A DNA stretch of 64,000 bases from Dermanyssus gallinae (taxonomy: Eukaryota > Arthropoda > Arachnida > Mesostigmata > Dermanyssidae), in contig QVRM01000998.1 in the NCBI GenBank assembly GCA_003439945.1, forward strand, positions 186,001 to 250,000, written 5' to 3'. The position numbers and the translations under genes are program-made. Positions 10,776-21,861 of this stretch are shown here, piece after piece. The number at the start of each line of letters is the position of its first letter. Position 1 is the stretch's first letter. The notes below the pieces were generated by a model. The model was not told the DNA's origin. It did no database searches and saw nothing but the letters and a program-made list of their open reading frames with translations.

Positions 10776-11586
10776 ATCTATCTAAAACATTAAAGTCACT
10801 CTATGTGGTGTGCTTGCGGATAGGCAAGGGAATAGATTGATTTTAGAACAGTGTAATGATGCTTTCAGATCGGCGTCACGTAGGCATATGATCGACCTCT
10901 ACAGCAACACATTTTATTTGTTTTTTTTGCGTTGAGTGTAAGCATGTTTTCCTTACACCATATTATAGCTTCATTGAGGTAAAACTGTAAGTGATTCCGA
11001 GATTTCGCTAAGTCGTCTGCATAGAATACGTGTAAGGCTTTGAGAAAAGAAGGCAGCTTCGCGAGTCCAGCTGCGTACTGATTAAAAAAAACATGTTTGT
11101 GAATACGATGTTTCTATTGTGTTTCAGGTGAGTTGAATCTCCTTTTGCCTTAAAGATGGACGGCAGAAAGCTTTGCCGCCATTTCATCGGTATTTTTAAA
11201 TCAGAGGCACTAAACTACCATCTAATGGATTATGACTGAACGCCTCTAATCCAGAGTCCATAACATTAGCATCTGGAATGTTTATTGTTTATTTTAAAGT
11301 TGTGTGAGTGCATAACTGAACAATATGAGCAAATTGAAATGAAGTAGTGAAGGTTTTCGATCTTGAATACGTCCCGGATGCAAGACAAAAATGAGCGTTA
11401 TGTCAAACGCATATATATATTCTGTTAGAATTGGACACCTTATATTTACTTTACTGACATGACATTTTTCTTAGGGCGCTCATATGCGTTAAAATCTGGT
11501 CCTATCAATTTCCCGCCTTGCTTCTGCTTAATTTCACGTTTGACTTCGTGTTTACTAATCTCTGAAAAGTTATCATCAAGAGGATC
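10776..11586. other. Intronic non-coding stretch
   Basis: No gene or repeat recognised. Confidence 0.4.
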
Positions 11587-11885
11587 TAGAATTAAAAACA
11601 TTTTTGAAGAAGTTTTTAATTCTAGACCATCATCCCCTCAGAATGGCTTGAAACTCACCGTGAGGTATATCTTCAATGCACCAAGGGCCGGAGATATTAA
11701 GATATCAAGAATTTCCCTAACAGCCCTTGTGGCAGCATGACCGCTGACTCTCAGCGGTATAGTTTATTACCTGTTCTCAATGAGCATCGCTCAAAAAAAA
11801 TCGATCAACAACAGGGATCGAACTGGCGACACCCCATCAGATGAGAACCATGACTAGCGCACTAGTTCCCTAGACCACGTCGCCA
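11587..11885 (-). mobile_element. tRNA-derived SINE, family C (copy 2)
   Basis: The minus strand begins near 11885 with tgtggcgacgtggtctaggg (box A region). Box B is cagttcgatccctg at about 11812-11825. The body ends in TTTTTAATTCTAG read on the minus strand (ctagaattaaaa at 11587). This 3' sequence recurs in the copies at 54.8 and 63.8 kb. An extra short inverted repeat, tctagaattaaaaa / tttttaattctaga (11585-11626), sits at the tail. Confidence 0.85.
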
Positions 11886-13162
11886 CAATCTATGAGGAAT
11901 TGGTACTGTGCATCTTCCGTCAGGAAGTATACGAAGTGATGCACTCAGTCATTTATCAGTCGCTTATCGCGGGGTTCAGCGGCACTGGTCTACTCTGGAG
12001 CAGCAGCTATGACTTCGCCACGCTTGCTGTTCTAAGTCTCATATGGTGTTTCTCATTACATTGCCTCTTTTTCCCTTTCTTTCTCTTCCTGTGCGTGTAA
12101 TCATTTTCACATCCGCTAAATGGCAAAGTATTGCCGGTGATCTATTTTGAATTAAACAGGTGGCGTGTTATATTTTTTGGCATTCCTTAGCACACCTTAT
12201 GTTTTTGGGCTTTCACCCTAACATCTGATTTTTGGCAGCCAGAAGAATGGATTTAATCGTTTCTTCCATTTTGTTTACATCTTCTCTTTATTTAGCCAGC
12301 TATAATGCTTGTTATAGCAGGTGGCTGTCTAAGAATCGGTACACGTGCTTGACTGACTGAGTGACCCACGGGAGCACGTTGTTTGCAATGCAGTTTGAAC
12401 TCGACCGAAGAGTGTTTGATAAGCTGGCAGGCCGATTGTGATGCCAAAGGTCGTATCCGTTGTCTGTTGTACTGAGGAGGGAATAAAATCAGTCGCGCTA
12501 CAACTAATCCAGTTAAAATAGGCTACAATGTAAGCTTTGTGCAATTGTTGTGGATGGTCAGTTCAAGTTGATAATACCTGTTTTATAACTAAATTCTCTT
12601 AAGCCTTCAAGTGATTTTTAGTGTCAAGTCACACTAGAAATCGCCATTCGTCGTTGACTACGTTTCTATTTACATCTGTGCGGAATCCCATACAGTCATC
12701 AAGGTTCTGTATCACTTAATCTGCGGCATTTTCCTGTCGGCTATAAATTCATATTAGGTAATAATCGATAAGTTCCAGTACCATGCAACTGGCAATGCTA
12801 TGAATCAGCCTGCCATATTTCTTGCTATGTATATATCTGCTATATCTAGACGCCCCACTTTGGTTTTCCTCGTCCCTCCAGTATAATTACCAACCCATGA
12901 AATACGCTGTGGTGGGGGAACGCCGCTCTTCGGATACAGTAACTGCACGTTTGCTGCTCTTGTTTCTGCTCGTGCTTGTTGACCTGAAGTCTGTCAATTA
13001 ATAATAATAATAACGCTTAATGCCTATTCATGGTGTTCATAAGTGTGCAAATCGATTACCGGCATTTGGCTTGGTAGGCGAACGACTATCGATAATCTTT
13101 GCTTGTGTTTGGACTTGTTCTTCGATTGTAAAGATGTATTTCTTATTACATGTTTTTATATT
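11886..13162. other. Intronic non-coding stretch
   Basis: No gene recognised. A short (TAA)n run occurs near 13000-13012. Confidence 0.4.
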
Positions 13163-13302
13163 ATTGGATTTGTATGGGATCTCTCCAGAAGAAGAGTGTA
13201 GCGGCAGGTCAACTACGCCGAACAGAAACAAACTTGCGGTAGTCGGTTCTTTCATCACGGTTGCCATAGATGGCGACCCCCGTTTCGAACGTTGTGTTAG
13301 CC

Positions 13303-13304
<2 letters not shown>
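13163..13304 (-). mobile_element. tRNA-derived SINE, family A (5' part, diverged)
   Basis: Matches the first half of the family A SINE in reverse: ccgtttcgaac, gttgtgttagccgcc, then ctctccagaagaagagtgta. The tRNA head runs straight into a (TA)n tract at 13305, so its 5' boundary coincides with, or was replaced by, the microsatellite. The 3' body is missing. Confidence 0.72.

Positions 13305-13368
<64 letters not shown>
13305..13368. repeat. (TA)n microsatellite, long
   Basis: About 32 TA units abutting the SINE A fragment. Confidence 0.95.
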
Positions 13369-13369
<1 letters not shown>

Positions 13370-14208
13370 GATTAATTGCCCTTTAAACTCGTTTTTAATG
13401 AGCTTATTGCACACAAGTTATTTTCCTTTTTATCGATATTTATATTATGTTCTTCGGCAAGATATAATGTAGGAAGCTTGTTGCTCTTGCTAGTCAAGAA
13501 ATATCATAGCATAACAACGCCTTGTTATAGCTGTATTACTATAGTATGGGTTATATGGTAAATCAATTATATGATGTGTATGTTAAGAATGCACCTTTCT
13601 GTGGTGCATTGTCTCTAGTTGTACTAACGCTAGACGCAATTTTCTTTGTTAATAAGATCAGATACTCCTTATCTTTACCACACTTTCCGGGCAGACATGT
13701 TTTCAACATAATCCGGGGAAACAACTGTTATGTCTTAACTGGTTTTCTACTAAGAAAGATTGATTTCGTTGACATCAACACATTTATCCACAGGATTCGT
13801 TCGTTAGTAAGTCTTTTAGAACAGTCATGTCTTGATGGTTGATGAGAGAAGGGTGATTTTTAGTCCGCATCTTTGTTCTGATTGCCGTAAGATTACCTAT
13901 TAGACATGATCGGTGCTCTCAGAACTGTATTTTGCGGAAGCAATGCCGTCGACGCACGCAGATTAAACAAGTAACATTATTAAACACATCTACTGCCATA
14001 TTTTGTAATCTGCTCTTTATTAAATGACACCCCAAATGTCTGAAACCTCATAGAAGGCCTAAACAGATTTAGGTCTAACACTAGTATACAAGTAAGCATG
14101 ATAGTAACGACCATTATGAATGTCATTGTGAACTATATTTTAACCAGTTACCAACCTAGCTGACAAAGAAGGGTAGAGGTTGTTCGGCATTCGTTAACAA
14201 ATGCCGTT

Positions 14209-14209
14209 C

Positions 14210-14266
<57 letters not shown>
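14209..14266. repeat. (TA)n microsatellite, long
   Basis: About 28 TA units only 65 bp upstream of the Epac exon acceptor at 14330, close to where a branch point would be expected. Confidence 0.95.
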
Positions 14267-14269
<3 letters not shown>

Positions 14270-14330
14270 AAGGCCGGCGTTGCTAATTGGTGCTGTTTTT
14301 TGGGCCGCTGTGGCGTTCTTGTTACTACAG

Positions 14331-14480
14331 GATAACGTGACATTGTGCACGCTCGGAGTTGGTACGGCGTTCGGCGAATCCATCTCGAGTGTTTCACATC
14401 CCCACTCGGCTACGGTCGTCACTAACGAGTGCTGCGAACTGCTCCGCATCGAACAGCGGGACTTTCTGCTACTCTGGGAG
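14331..14480 (+). CDS. Epac: Epac/RAPGEF4-like exon: second half of the cyclic-nucleotide-binding domain
   Basis: This exon of 150 bp (50 codons, phase 0 at both ends) lies between acceptor gttactacag and donor gttagt. It reads [18 protein letters not shown], then [14 protein letters not shown], then [18 protein letters not shown]. It follows directly on the exon ending at 8625 and matches the Epac2 first CNB domain: [12 protein letters not shown] is the start of the phosphate-binding cassette, and SSELLRIEQKDF leads into the C-terminal hinge helix. The cassette glutamate (FGE) is present. The arginine that normally contacts the cyclic phosphate (PRHAT in Epac2) appears as His in PHSAT. Function: cAMP-regulated Rap exchange factor. 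No later exon was found in the remaining 49 kb. Confidence 0.87.
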
Positions 14481-14499
14481 GTTAGTAGTGCCATGATTC

Positions 14500-15237
14500 T
14501 ATTCAGCAACTGGTAGTTAATTGTGACTATATGTATAGCCATACATTGCTTTATGTCGCTCGACTAGTCATCGTAGTAGCAGGGCGAGTTAATACGTCTC
14601 GTTTGCAGGGAAGAGCACTGCTGCCAATAGACGTGCAAGTTAATCGTATCATCTTTTTCATCCCATGCCAGTTTCAAGTTCACGTATGAGAGTGACGTCT
14701 CTCATACGCAAGCTCGTAATGGCTGCTTGTGTTTTTCGAATTTTTTTTCGATCAAAAACATGAAGCTACACCACGTGCTCAAATTGCTCTCGATTGTTTT
14801 GCAGCAATGGTAAACGTTTATGAGGTCGTGTCCTGCCTCGTTAAAAGAAGACGCCCTTTTCCACTCATAAGATAGAGACACATTTAAACTATGTTTTCTT
14901 AAAGTTGCTGACGTTGCTGGTAACAGAGGCCAGCAGTATTTTTTGGATTATGCCGAGTAAAGGCTCCTAAATAGCAATCGATGTCTATTGATTTCTTTTG
15001 TAACAACCTCCTAGCCCGGAGTACTTGGTTTAGACAAGGCTTGACTAGAAAAGCTGCTGACCAGTAGCATCCTGTACATTTGTTCTCGTCTCGTAACATA
15101 CAACATTTTCAACATGTCATAAATCACCAAACCGGTTTTAAATTAAGCACGCGGGCGATGCAAAAAACAAAGCCCACAGCCGTACTAATGGAACTTGTTC
15201 GCATCGTTTAATTTGTGAGCTATACGTTTTGAAGACC
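14500..15237. other. Non-coding stretch with one short hairpin
   Basis: A perfect 9-bp stem, gtatgagag / ctctcatac, occurs near 14684-14707. No exon found downstream of the Epac donor. Confidence 0.4.
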
Positions 15238-15375
15238 AAACAAGATGGCTTAGCCTTTGCCCTGCATTCGGGAGGTTTGAAACCTAAACCGGCCACTCTT
15301 AAATTGATTTTCATGGTTCCCAATTTAGACAAGATAAATGCCGAAGTGGATTTAAAGTCGGCTATGACATGCAAA
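15238..15375 (+). mobile_element. tRNA-derived SINE, family D (copy 2)
   Basis: Matches the minus-strand SINE at 8202-8362: caagatggcttag (box A), cctttgccctgcattcggga, a degraded box B aggtttgaaacct, then ccggccactcttaaattga and ttttcatggttcccaattta. The D-loop part is shortened relative to the other copy. Confidence 0.8.
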
Positions 15376-15653
15376 AACCGTACACGGGTTTACGGAGCTT
15401 TACGGAGCAACTTAAAAAACATGGACGTGATCTAACGTTTTGACGTATTTTTGAGTTGGTTAGTTTGTTCACTGCTAGTTGCCCTCCAAGCAGAGATAGA
15501 GCCTGCTCAACAGTGATACTTTATTTTGTTGAAACTCGTCGAGCCAAACACTCGAATACGAATTCGGCCCTCCACGCGTATTATCTGTTTTTGCCTTATA
15601 ACGTAAACAATACTAGCTGCACACAAAACTAACGGCGCTAACTAAAGACCTTC

Positions 15654-15948
15654 GTAGCGGCGGTGGCTTAGGCGGCTAACGCACCGTTCGAAACGGGGCG
15701 TTGCCATGGCAACCACGGTTAGCAAAACATCGCTAGTTCGAGCCCTGGCCGTGCTGGTAGAATTTGTTGGACGTGGTTGTCATTGCCTTGCTGCTACATA
15801 CCTCTGCTGGAGAAAGCCTATATAATTCCAGTACGAGAACGCGATGACGATAGATGCATTTAGACGCTATCGTGCCACAGGCAACTTAGCCCATTACGAG
15901 CGTCTAAAATGTAGTTGTCAGAGCGTTAAAAAAAAAAATAAAAAAAAC
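15654..15948 (+). mobile_element. tRNA-derived SINE, family A (full-length, best copy)
   Basis: Box A tggcttaggcgg lies at 15664-15675 and box B agttcgagccc at 15735-15745. A body of about 180 bp follows (gacgtggttgtcattgcc, ctgctggagaaagcc), ending in an A-rich tail at about 15929-15948. Nearly identical to the minus-strand copy at 2081-2363. The close match suggests fairly recent mobilisation compared with families C and D. Confidence 0.87.
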
Positions 15949-16134
15949 CTACTTACAAAATTAACCTGGCCAAATGTACAGTAAACAAGTACCCTCGCAC
16001 CTCATAAGGACCCTTTGGCGCGGGCGTTTCGGGCAATCAAACGTCGGGCTTTCGACAGTCAGCCACCACGGCTGCTCTAGCGGGAGATTCTCACTCGGTG
16101 CTTATTAGTTTAGCTGATTAGATAAACAGCGTGT

Positions 16135-16400
16135 TCCCAGCTAGTGTTCTCTTGTATACAGTGTTCATGATTGTAACTCCGTATCGGCAACATATGCTTC
16201 GAGAGGTGGTCGTCGTAAAATGGGGAAATGTCTTGTTCAGGCGTGAGAGTAAAATTCTATTATACTGATGTGGATGGTCGGACATTACTTTACAAAAGGC
16301 ATCATTGTGGCCAAAATTAGTTGTTTGCTGGATAAACCAGACGAGACACCAATGAGAGATACCGCGGTGTTTCTGCAGAAAGTTGGGTTTTTTTTCGAAA
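16135..16400 (+). mobile_element. Solo, diverged arm of the foldback element family
   Basis: Blocks ggggaaatgtcttgttcagg, cgtgagagtaaaat, tggatggtcggacattactt and tacaaaaggcatcattgtgg parallel, in the same order and spacing, the left arm at 17494-17726 (ggaaatgttttgtgcag, aagtgagataat, gctggccgtcgacattattt, ataaaatgcacgattgtg). No inverted partner was recognised, so it is read as a single remaining arm. Confidence 0.5.
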
Positions 16401-17468
16401 GATATTTGTGCTGGCCACCGAAGAGCCATCACTATTCAAATTAAGAACAGTCTGCAAAACGTAGAGTCCTACAATATCCACGTTACTAGCTTTCACGTTC
16501 AGTGCCTTGAAAACAGTACGCAGTTCCACCCCCCTAATTTCAGACTCCAATAGAGTCCCGTGCTATCGTACAAAAGCCGCCATCCAAAGCTTTTCCCGCT
16601 ACCCACTTATTCAAAACCCGCTAAATTGGCGCGGTAGAACGCGTTATGATTTTGGTTCGCTTTGGTCTTAGGTGATCCCTCCAAATCTTAGATTAGAGGC
16701 GCATCAAGGCCGTTAAGCAAGTCTTGTTAAGCTAATCATTTTGCTCGGCTTATTTCTCTCTCTCTCTCTTGCTCTCCAGTTTGTTCTCTCCGCATTCTTC
16801 TTCGACTTAGGCAGCTAACGCACGTGGACGCTCTAAGACGTGTTTAAGGGGCGCATAATCACGGTGCTACGCTAATACTAGATACCAGTTTGTAGTTGGA
16901 CATCGCAACAATGCGGGTACCGCAAATAACGAACGCATTATACAACTAAACTTGTTGTATTGTTACATCATTGTCGCGCTCGAGGTCCGCCATCCGCCGA
17001 AAACAAGTCCTAGCATAAATGCTACCCTACGAAACTGTTTTGTTAGCAGAATAGCACTTTGCTTAGTGTAGTACATGGCATACGCGTGAAGCTCAACTCG
17101 TCGCCGATGGGTAACGCTACGCGATGGGGAATCCTGTTGGTAAAGCTATTTGTTATTATAATTAAGTGGGTAAGACTCGGCTGCGTTTAGTAAATAATGT
17201 ACAAGCACCACTATTTGAGAAGGCGGTTTGGTACACACGCGCGTTAACTGGGCGAACAAGAAAAGACCGATGGAACGACAACACTGCAAACACTGCAACA
17301 AATGATGAGAATAACATGTATCTACACTGGGAAACTGAAAATCACGTGATTTAGACGTTATCATATTTTTTTATGTTTTTAAAAGGAGTACCAGTCTTAT
17401 ATATGCATTGAATTCAAATGCATTTTGTTGGTAATATGGTGCAAGTAAATATCTACGTCACTCAGCGA
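16401..17468. other. Non-coding stretch
   Basis: Only a (CT)n run at about 16756-16775 is recognisable. Confidence 0.4.
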
Positions 17469-17493
17469 TATATATATATATATATATATATAT

Positions 17494-18048
17494 AATCTCG
17501 TTTAAAACTGTATATTATGATCCAGCTCGGTGAGAAAATCACATTTGTTTGCAAATGGAAAGGAGGAGCGGAAATGTTTTGTGCAGAAGTGAGATAATTT
17601 TTTAATGATTTTTCTATGCTGTAATTTTAGGCTGGCCGTCGACATTATTTTATAAAATGCACGATTGTGAGAGAACGCAATGCTTAATTGAAAAATCATA
17701 CCGAGCATACTGGCGCATTCGGGAAACAAATCTAAATTAATGAAATAATTATACCAAAATTCGAAATTTATTATTAATTTTTTTATATGGAGTTCCTGCT
17801 CATGCTAAGGACCTGTAAACTTTTAGACGATGTAGAACTTTCTCTGGAATGCGCCGGCATGCTTGGTTTTTCAATTGAGTAAATGCGTTCTCTCACAATT
17901 GTGCATTTTATAGACTCGTGAAAGACAGCCTACATAAAATCACAGCTTAGAAAATGTTTTCATCTCACTCTTATACGAAACATTTTCGCTTCCCCTTTCG
18001 ATCGGCAAAAATAATTTTTTCAACGAGCTTGATTATACTCCAGAGCTG
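17494..18048. mobile_element. Degenerate foldback (long-TIR) element between two (TA)n tracts
   Basis: Arms at about 17494-17726 and 17840-18048 are diverged inverted repeats: ctcggtgagaaaatcacat versus the reverse of aataattttttcaacgag, aaatgcacgattgtgagaga versus its near-perfect reverse, and actggcgcattcgggaaa versus the reverse of tctggaatgcgccggca. A loop of about 110 bp separates them. TA tracts abut both ends (17469-17493 and 18049-18065). The arms also resemble the terminal 100 bp of the larger foldback at 37724-38818. Small open frames inside lack any transposase motif, so it is non-autonomous. Confidence 0.72.
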
Positions 18049-19177
18049 TATATATATATATATATAAATTTTACTTGAAGCTTTTACAACCATGTTTTCC
18101 AAATCAACAGGTGACAACACAAAAGAGCATGTTATTTACGCGTGGTGCGGCCCACCATCCCAATAGCGTGTTTATTTCTCTCCTTTTATATGATATCTTT
18201 GTGTTTCGCTGATTATTTAACTCGTATCGGTCGATCTATCTACCTACTAACCTATCGATTGACCTGTATATCTATCTGCCTGCTGCGTCCTAATTTACGT
18301 CATCACTGTGCGTCTACAATGTACGCGAGGCCTATGAGCGTGGTTGATTAGTTAATCGGTAGCATCATTACGAGAGACAGTCCTCGAGCGTACAGAGGGT
18401 AGCCAACAACACGAACTTGATTTGGAAAAACGGCAAAGAGACCGAGAACGCGGAGAGGAGGAGGGACAGGCGGAGGGAGAACGCTTTCTAGAGGATCTTC
18501 GGTCGTTGGTGTCGGTGATGAACTTTGCATTGCACGACAGATGCTTGTCCCTGTTGCCGCCGCCTTCCCCGTGCTTTAACAATGGGGGCTCCAGCGGCCC
18601 GGTCAAAGATCTATAAAGCCTGTAGCGAGCAAATTGTTTCCCTCTAACTCACACACACATGCTCCTCTAATCGTACTCTTTTGCTCCATCTCGCTCTCCC
18701 TCTCTCTCTCTCGCCCTGTTACTATCTGTCCCTCGCTTTGCTGCGACAGCCTGCCCCTGCTTGATTGGAGCTGAAATTGAATGGAGCCGCAGTAGCGATG
18801 ACGACAACGGGTCCATCCGCTTCTGGGCTTCTAGCGTTACGTTTGATTGGCAGTGTTAGCGAGTTGTCGATCGAGTGAACTGGAGGGTGATTGTCGATTG
18901 TTGATCGATAAATGCTGACTGGACTGGACAAACACACACAAAGAGAGACAGAGAGAGGGGGGAGAGAGGGATTATGTGTGACGAGCGTGAGAAAAAGAGA
19001 CAACCAGGGAGGAATAGAGAGAATGTTTGCAGATTGTTGATTGGTTTGCGTACAAGATATAGAGAGAGGCGTGTGTGTGTGTGTGTGCGTGTGTGTGAAC
19101 GAGGGAGATTGTGTATCATAATACCAGTAATAATAACAATAATAATATACGGAATATCTTTCTACGCACTAATTTTA

Positions 19178-19178
<1 letters not shown>

Positions 19179-19221
<43 letters not shown>
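19179..19221. repeat. (TA)n microsatellite
   Basis: About 21 TA units. Confidence 0.95.
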
Positions 19222-19224
<3 letters not shown>

Positions 19225-20118
19225 GTAAAACCGTTAAACAGTAAACTCAACTTCCAGCCGTTGAACAGCAAATTCTAACATGCCAGCGGCGACGCTGGCA
19301 CTTAAAGTCGCAGGTTTGATCCAGGCGTTACATATACGTTTTTAAAGCACGCTCTCACGATAATTTGCACATTTGGGTTGAGGCTTGTGTATGTAAGTAT
19401 AGTGAATGACATCAACCAGCTGATTAGACTTGCAGACCAATAGGTTTCATCAATCTATCGCGTTCAAAGTTTCACCGCATTACGCTAAGTAACGCCGTAA
19501 TGGCTTGACTGTGTTCCACTTGCAGTGCAATATTTCCGTCCAAAGTGCGAAAGACCGTCTAAATTAAAAACGCTCTGTTTAATCAGATACTCGTAGACAA
19601 AAAAAAGCCATGTCGCAATAAGGCCATTCTCAGTTGTAGCTTCAATTTTCTATACGTCTGGTTATTTCTTGGTTCGATAGATTCTCAAACTCGAAAACAT
19701 AGCAGAAACGTAACCTAGCCGCTCCATTGAACGGGCTAACGTTCAATGGCGTTGTGCAATTGCGTGCTCCGTTCAGGGAAGAGCTTAGCTCGATAACCTT
19801 TTATGCTTTGAAAAGAAATGCACATAATATATTAGTGTCATAATAGTGTATGTTGTTTTGGTGATGACGGTCGGCGAATCGTTGTCGCTGCGTGGACGAA
19901 CACGGAATTCTTTTCAGTGCGCGATCCCGTGCGGTCTAGACATTTATTTCAATACATCGAAATACGTCGCTTGTACATATTGCCTTGTTTAGAGTTTTTT
20001 TTTTTTTTTTTATCTCAGAACAAACATTCAAACTGGTAACAGGTGTTTCTACTGAACCAACAAATGTTGTGAACCACCTGTTTTTTTTTAGAATATTGTT
20101 TGCCTGGTCAAACGGTTC

Positions 20119-20156
<38 letters not shown>

Positions 20157-21807
20157 AATGAAGCGTTAACAATTTTGTTTCAATTTGGGCGCAGCGTTAC
20201 ACGTTACTAGCTGAAGCGTTCGATAATAATCTTCGGTACAGGTCGCGCGTGCTTGATTGTGTAGCAAATTCCCTATGGACAGGGGAAACGGAGAATCCAT
20301 TTATTAACGCGGTGCTACACAAGCGTAAGCCCATACCTGCTGCCACCGCAAACGCAAAAGCAGGGCGGGTTGCAATAACCTTCTAGCAATAATGGTAAAG
20401 ACAATGGAACCACCATGAACTGTGCGCGCGAAGCCGCATGAGACTCTGCATACGTTCAACGAAAGTGATCCTGGGGCATATTGCAGTCTCCTGATCTTGT
20501 AACATCCGTTTAAAATCGGCAGCTCATATTGCACAGAATACTGTTGCCTTTCCTAGGTTTAGTTTGTTCACACCGAAAATACGTAAATGCCGCATCAAGC
20601 ATTTATCTGAGCAGGAGTATAATTTTTAAGTAATATTATGACTATACATATATATATATATATATATATACATCATTGGCTATTATTCTCTCTAAAGATC
20701 CATCAGATGCACAAAAGGTTGTAGGTTCATAGCAAAACCGATTCGTCTTGTTCCTAGCATTTGCTGATGTCATTAACCTGAATGTGGTTGGCCTTTTTTT
20801 CCCAATGGAACATGGTGTCTGAGAAATCTTGTTTTGTAGTGAGAAATTACTACAATTTGTGACACTGGTGTTTTTGCCCGACAAAGGAACACAAAATGTG
20901 CAATTGCGAGACAGGTTTTTCTATGCAAAAACTAAGCACACCGTCGTGTTTGTGAGAAAATTCTGCTTCTTCTGAACAACACAAAAGACCGGCCAGAAGA
21001 TGCGACATGATCGTATAGAACATAAATCGCAAAAATTAAGTTATTTTATTAGTTTACGCACCAAATTCTTCAAACTCATAAGCTTACAACTACTCACAAC
21101 ACTCAAAGCTGACACGGGCAAACGCACAAGTCATGACGACCATTTTGGTACCAAACTCCTGGCAATGCGACTTGTGGTGGCGGAGTAATTAGGATTTTTC
21201 GGCGGGCATGTCGAAATTAAGTGCATGCATAAATGACTGTAAGGCGATGTTGCGGTTTTTGCGCGATACGCCGGCAGTAGTAAATGTTGATATCTAAACT
21301 GTCCGGCCTAGGGGACGACTTTAGAATTATAAGCAACCTCCCTATACAATTTTAATTATAAAAGCTGACTAAGTAGCAAACCCAAGAGGTCAAAGAAGTA
21401 GAGGAGGACAAAGATAAATAAGTTGATCAATTGGAAGAAAAGAACAAAAAAGTAGTTGATGAAAGGCAACAACCAACCACAATCCAAACCTAACATCCTG
21501 CTTTTGCCTGCAGGTTTAACCCGCCATGACAACGATAATAACCACATACGCGTTCATATCTACTGAAACATAAACACGTCCATATCCGATTATGTGCAAT
21601 TGAGAACGAGAGACGGTAGACAAATAAAGGTACAACGGATGACAACCCCGTCAAACCAGAGTGGTCCCGCTCAACGGTCAGGAGCGCTGGGAGTATAAAG
21701 ACAACAATAGCGACTTGGCCAAACACCACAATGAATAAATGATAATGTCGTTTATTTATTTCGATGACTTTTTTTCATTACAAATCATCATCGCTATGGC
21801 GTACCCT

Positions 21808-21861
21808 CATTATTCAAGCTAGTGAATAATGAGGCTAGCCTAGAATTTCTTCTAGGCTAGT
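21808..21861. repeat. Two adjacent short hairpins
   Basis: cattattca / tgaataatg (21808-21831) is followed directly by ctagcctagaa / ttctaggctag (about 21835-21860), both with short loops. No T-run or gene end nearby explains them. Confidence 0.6.
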
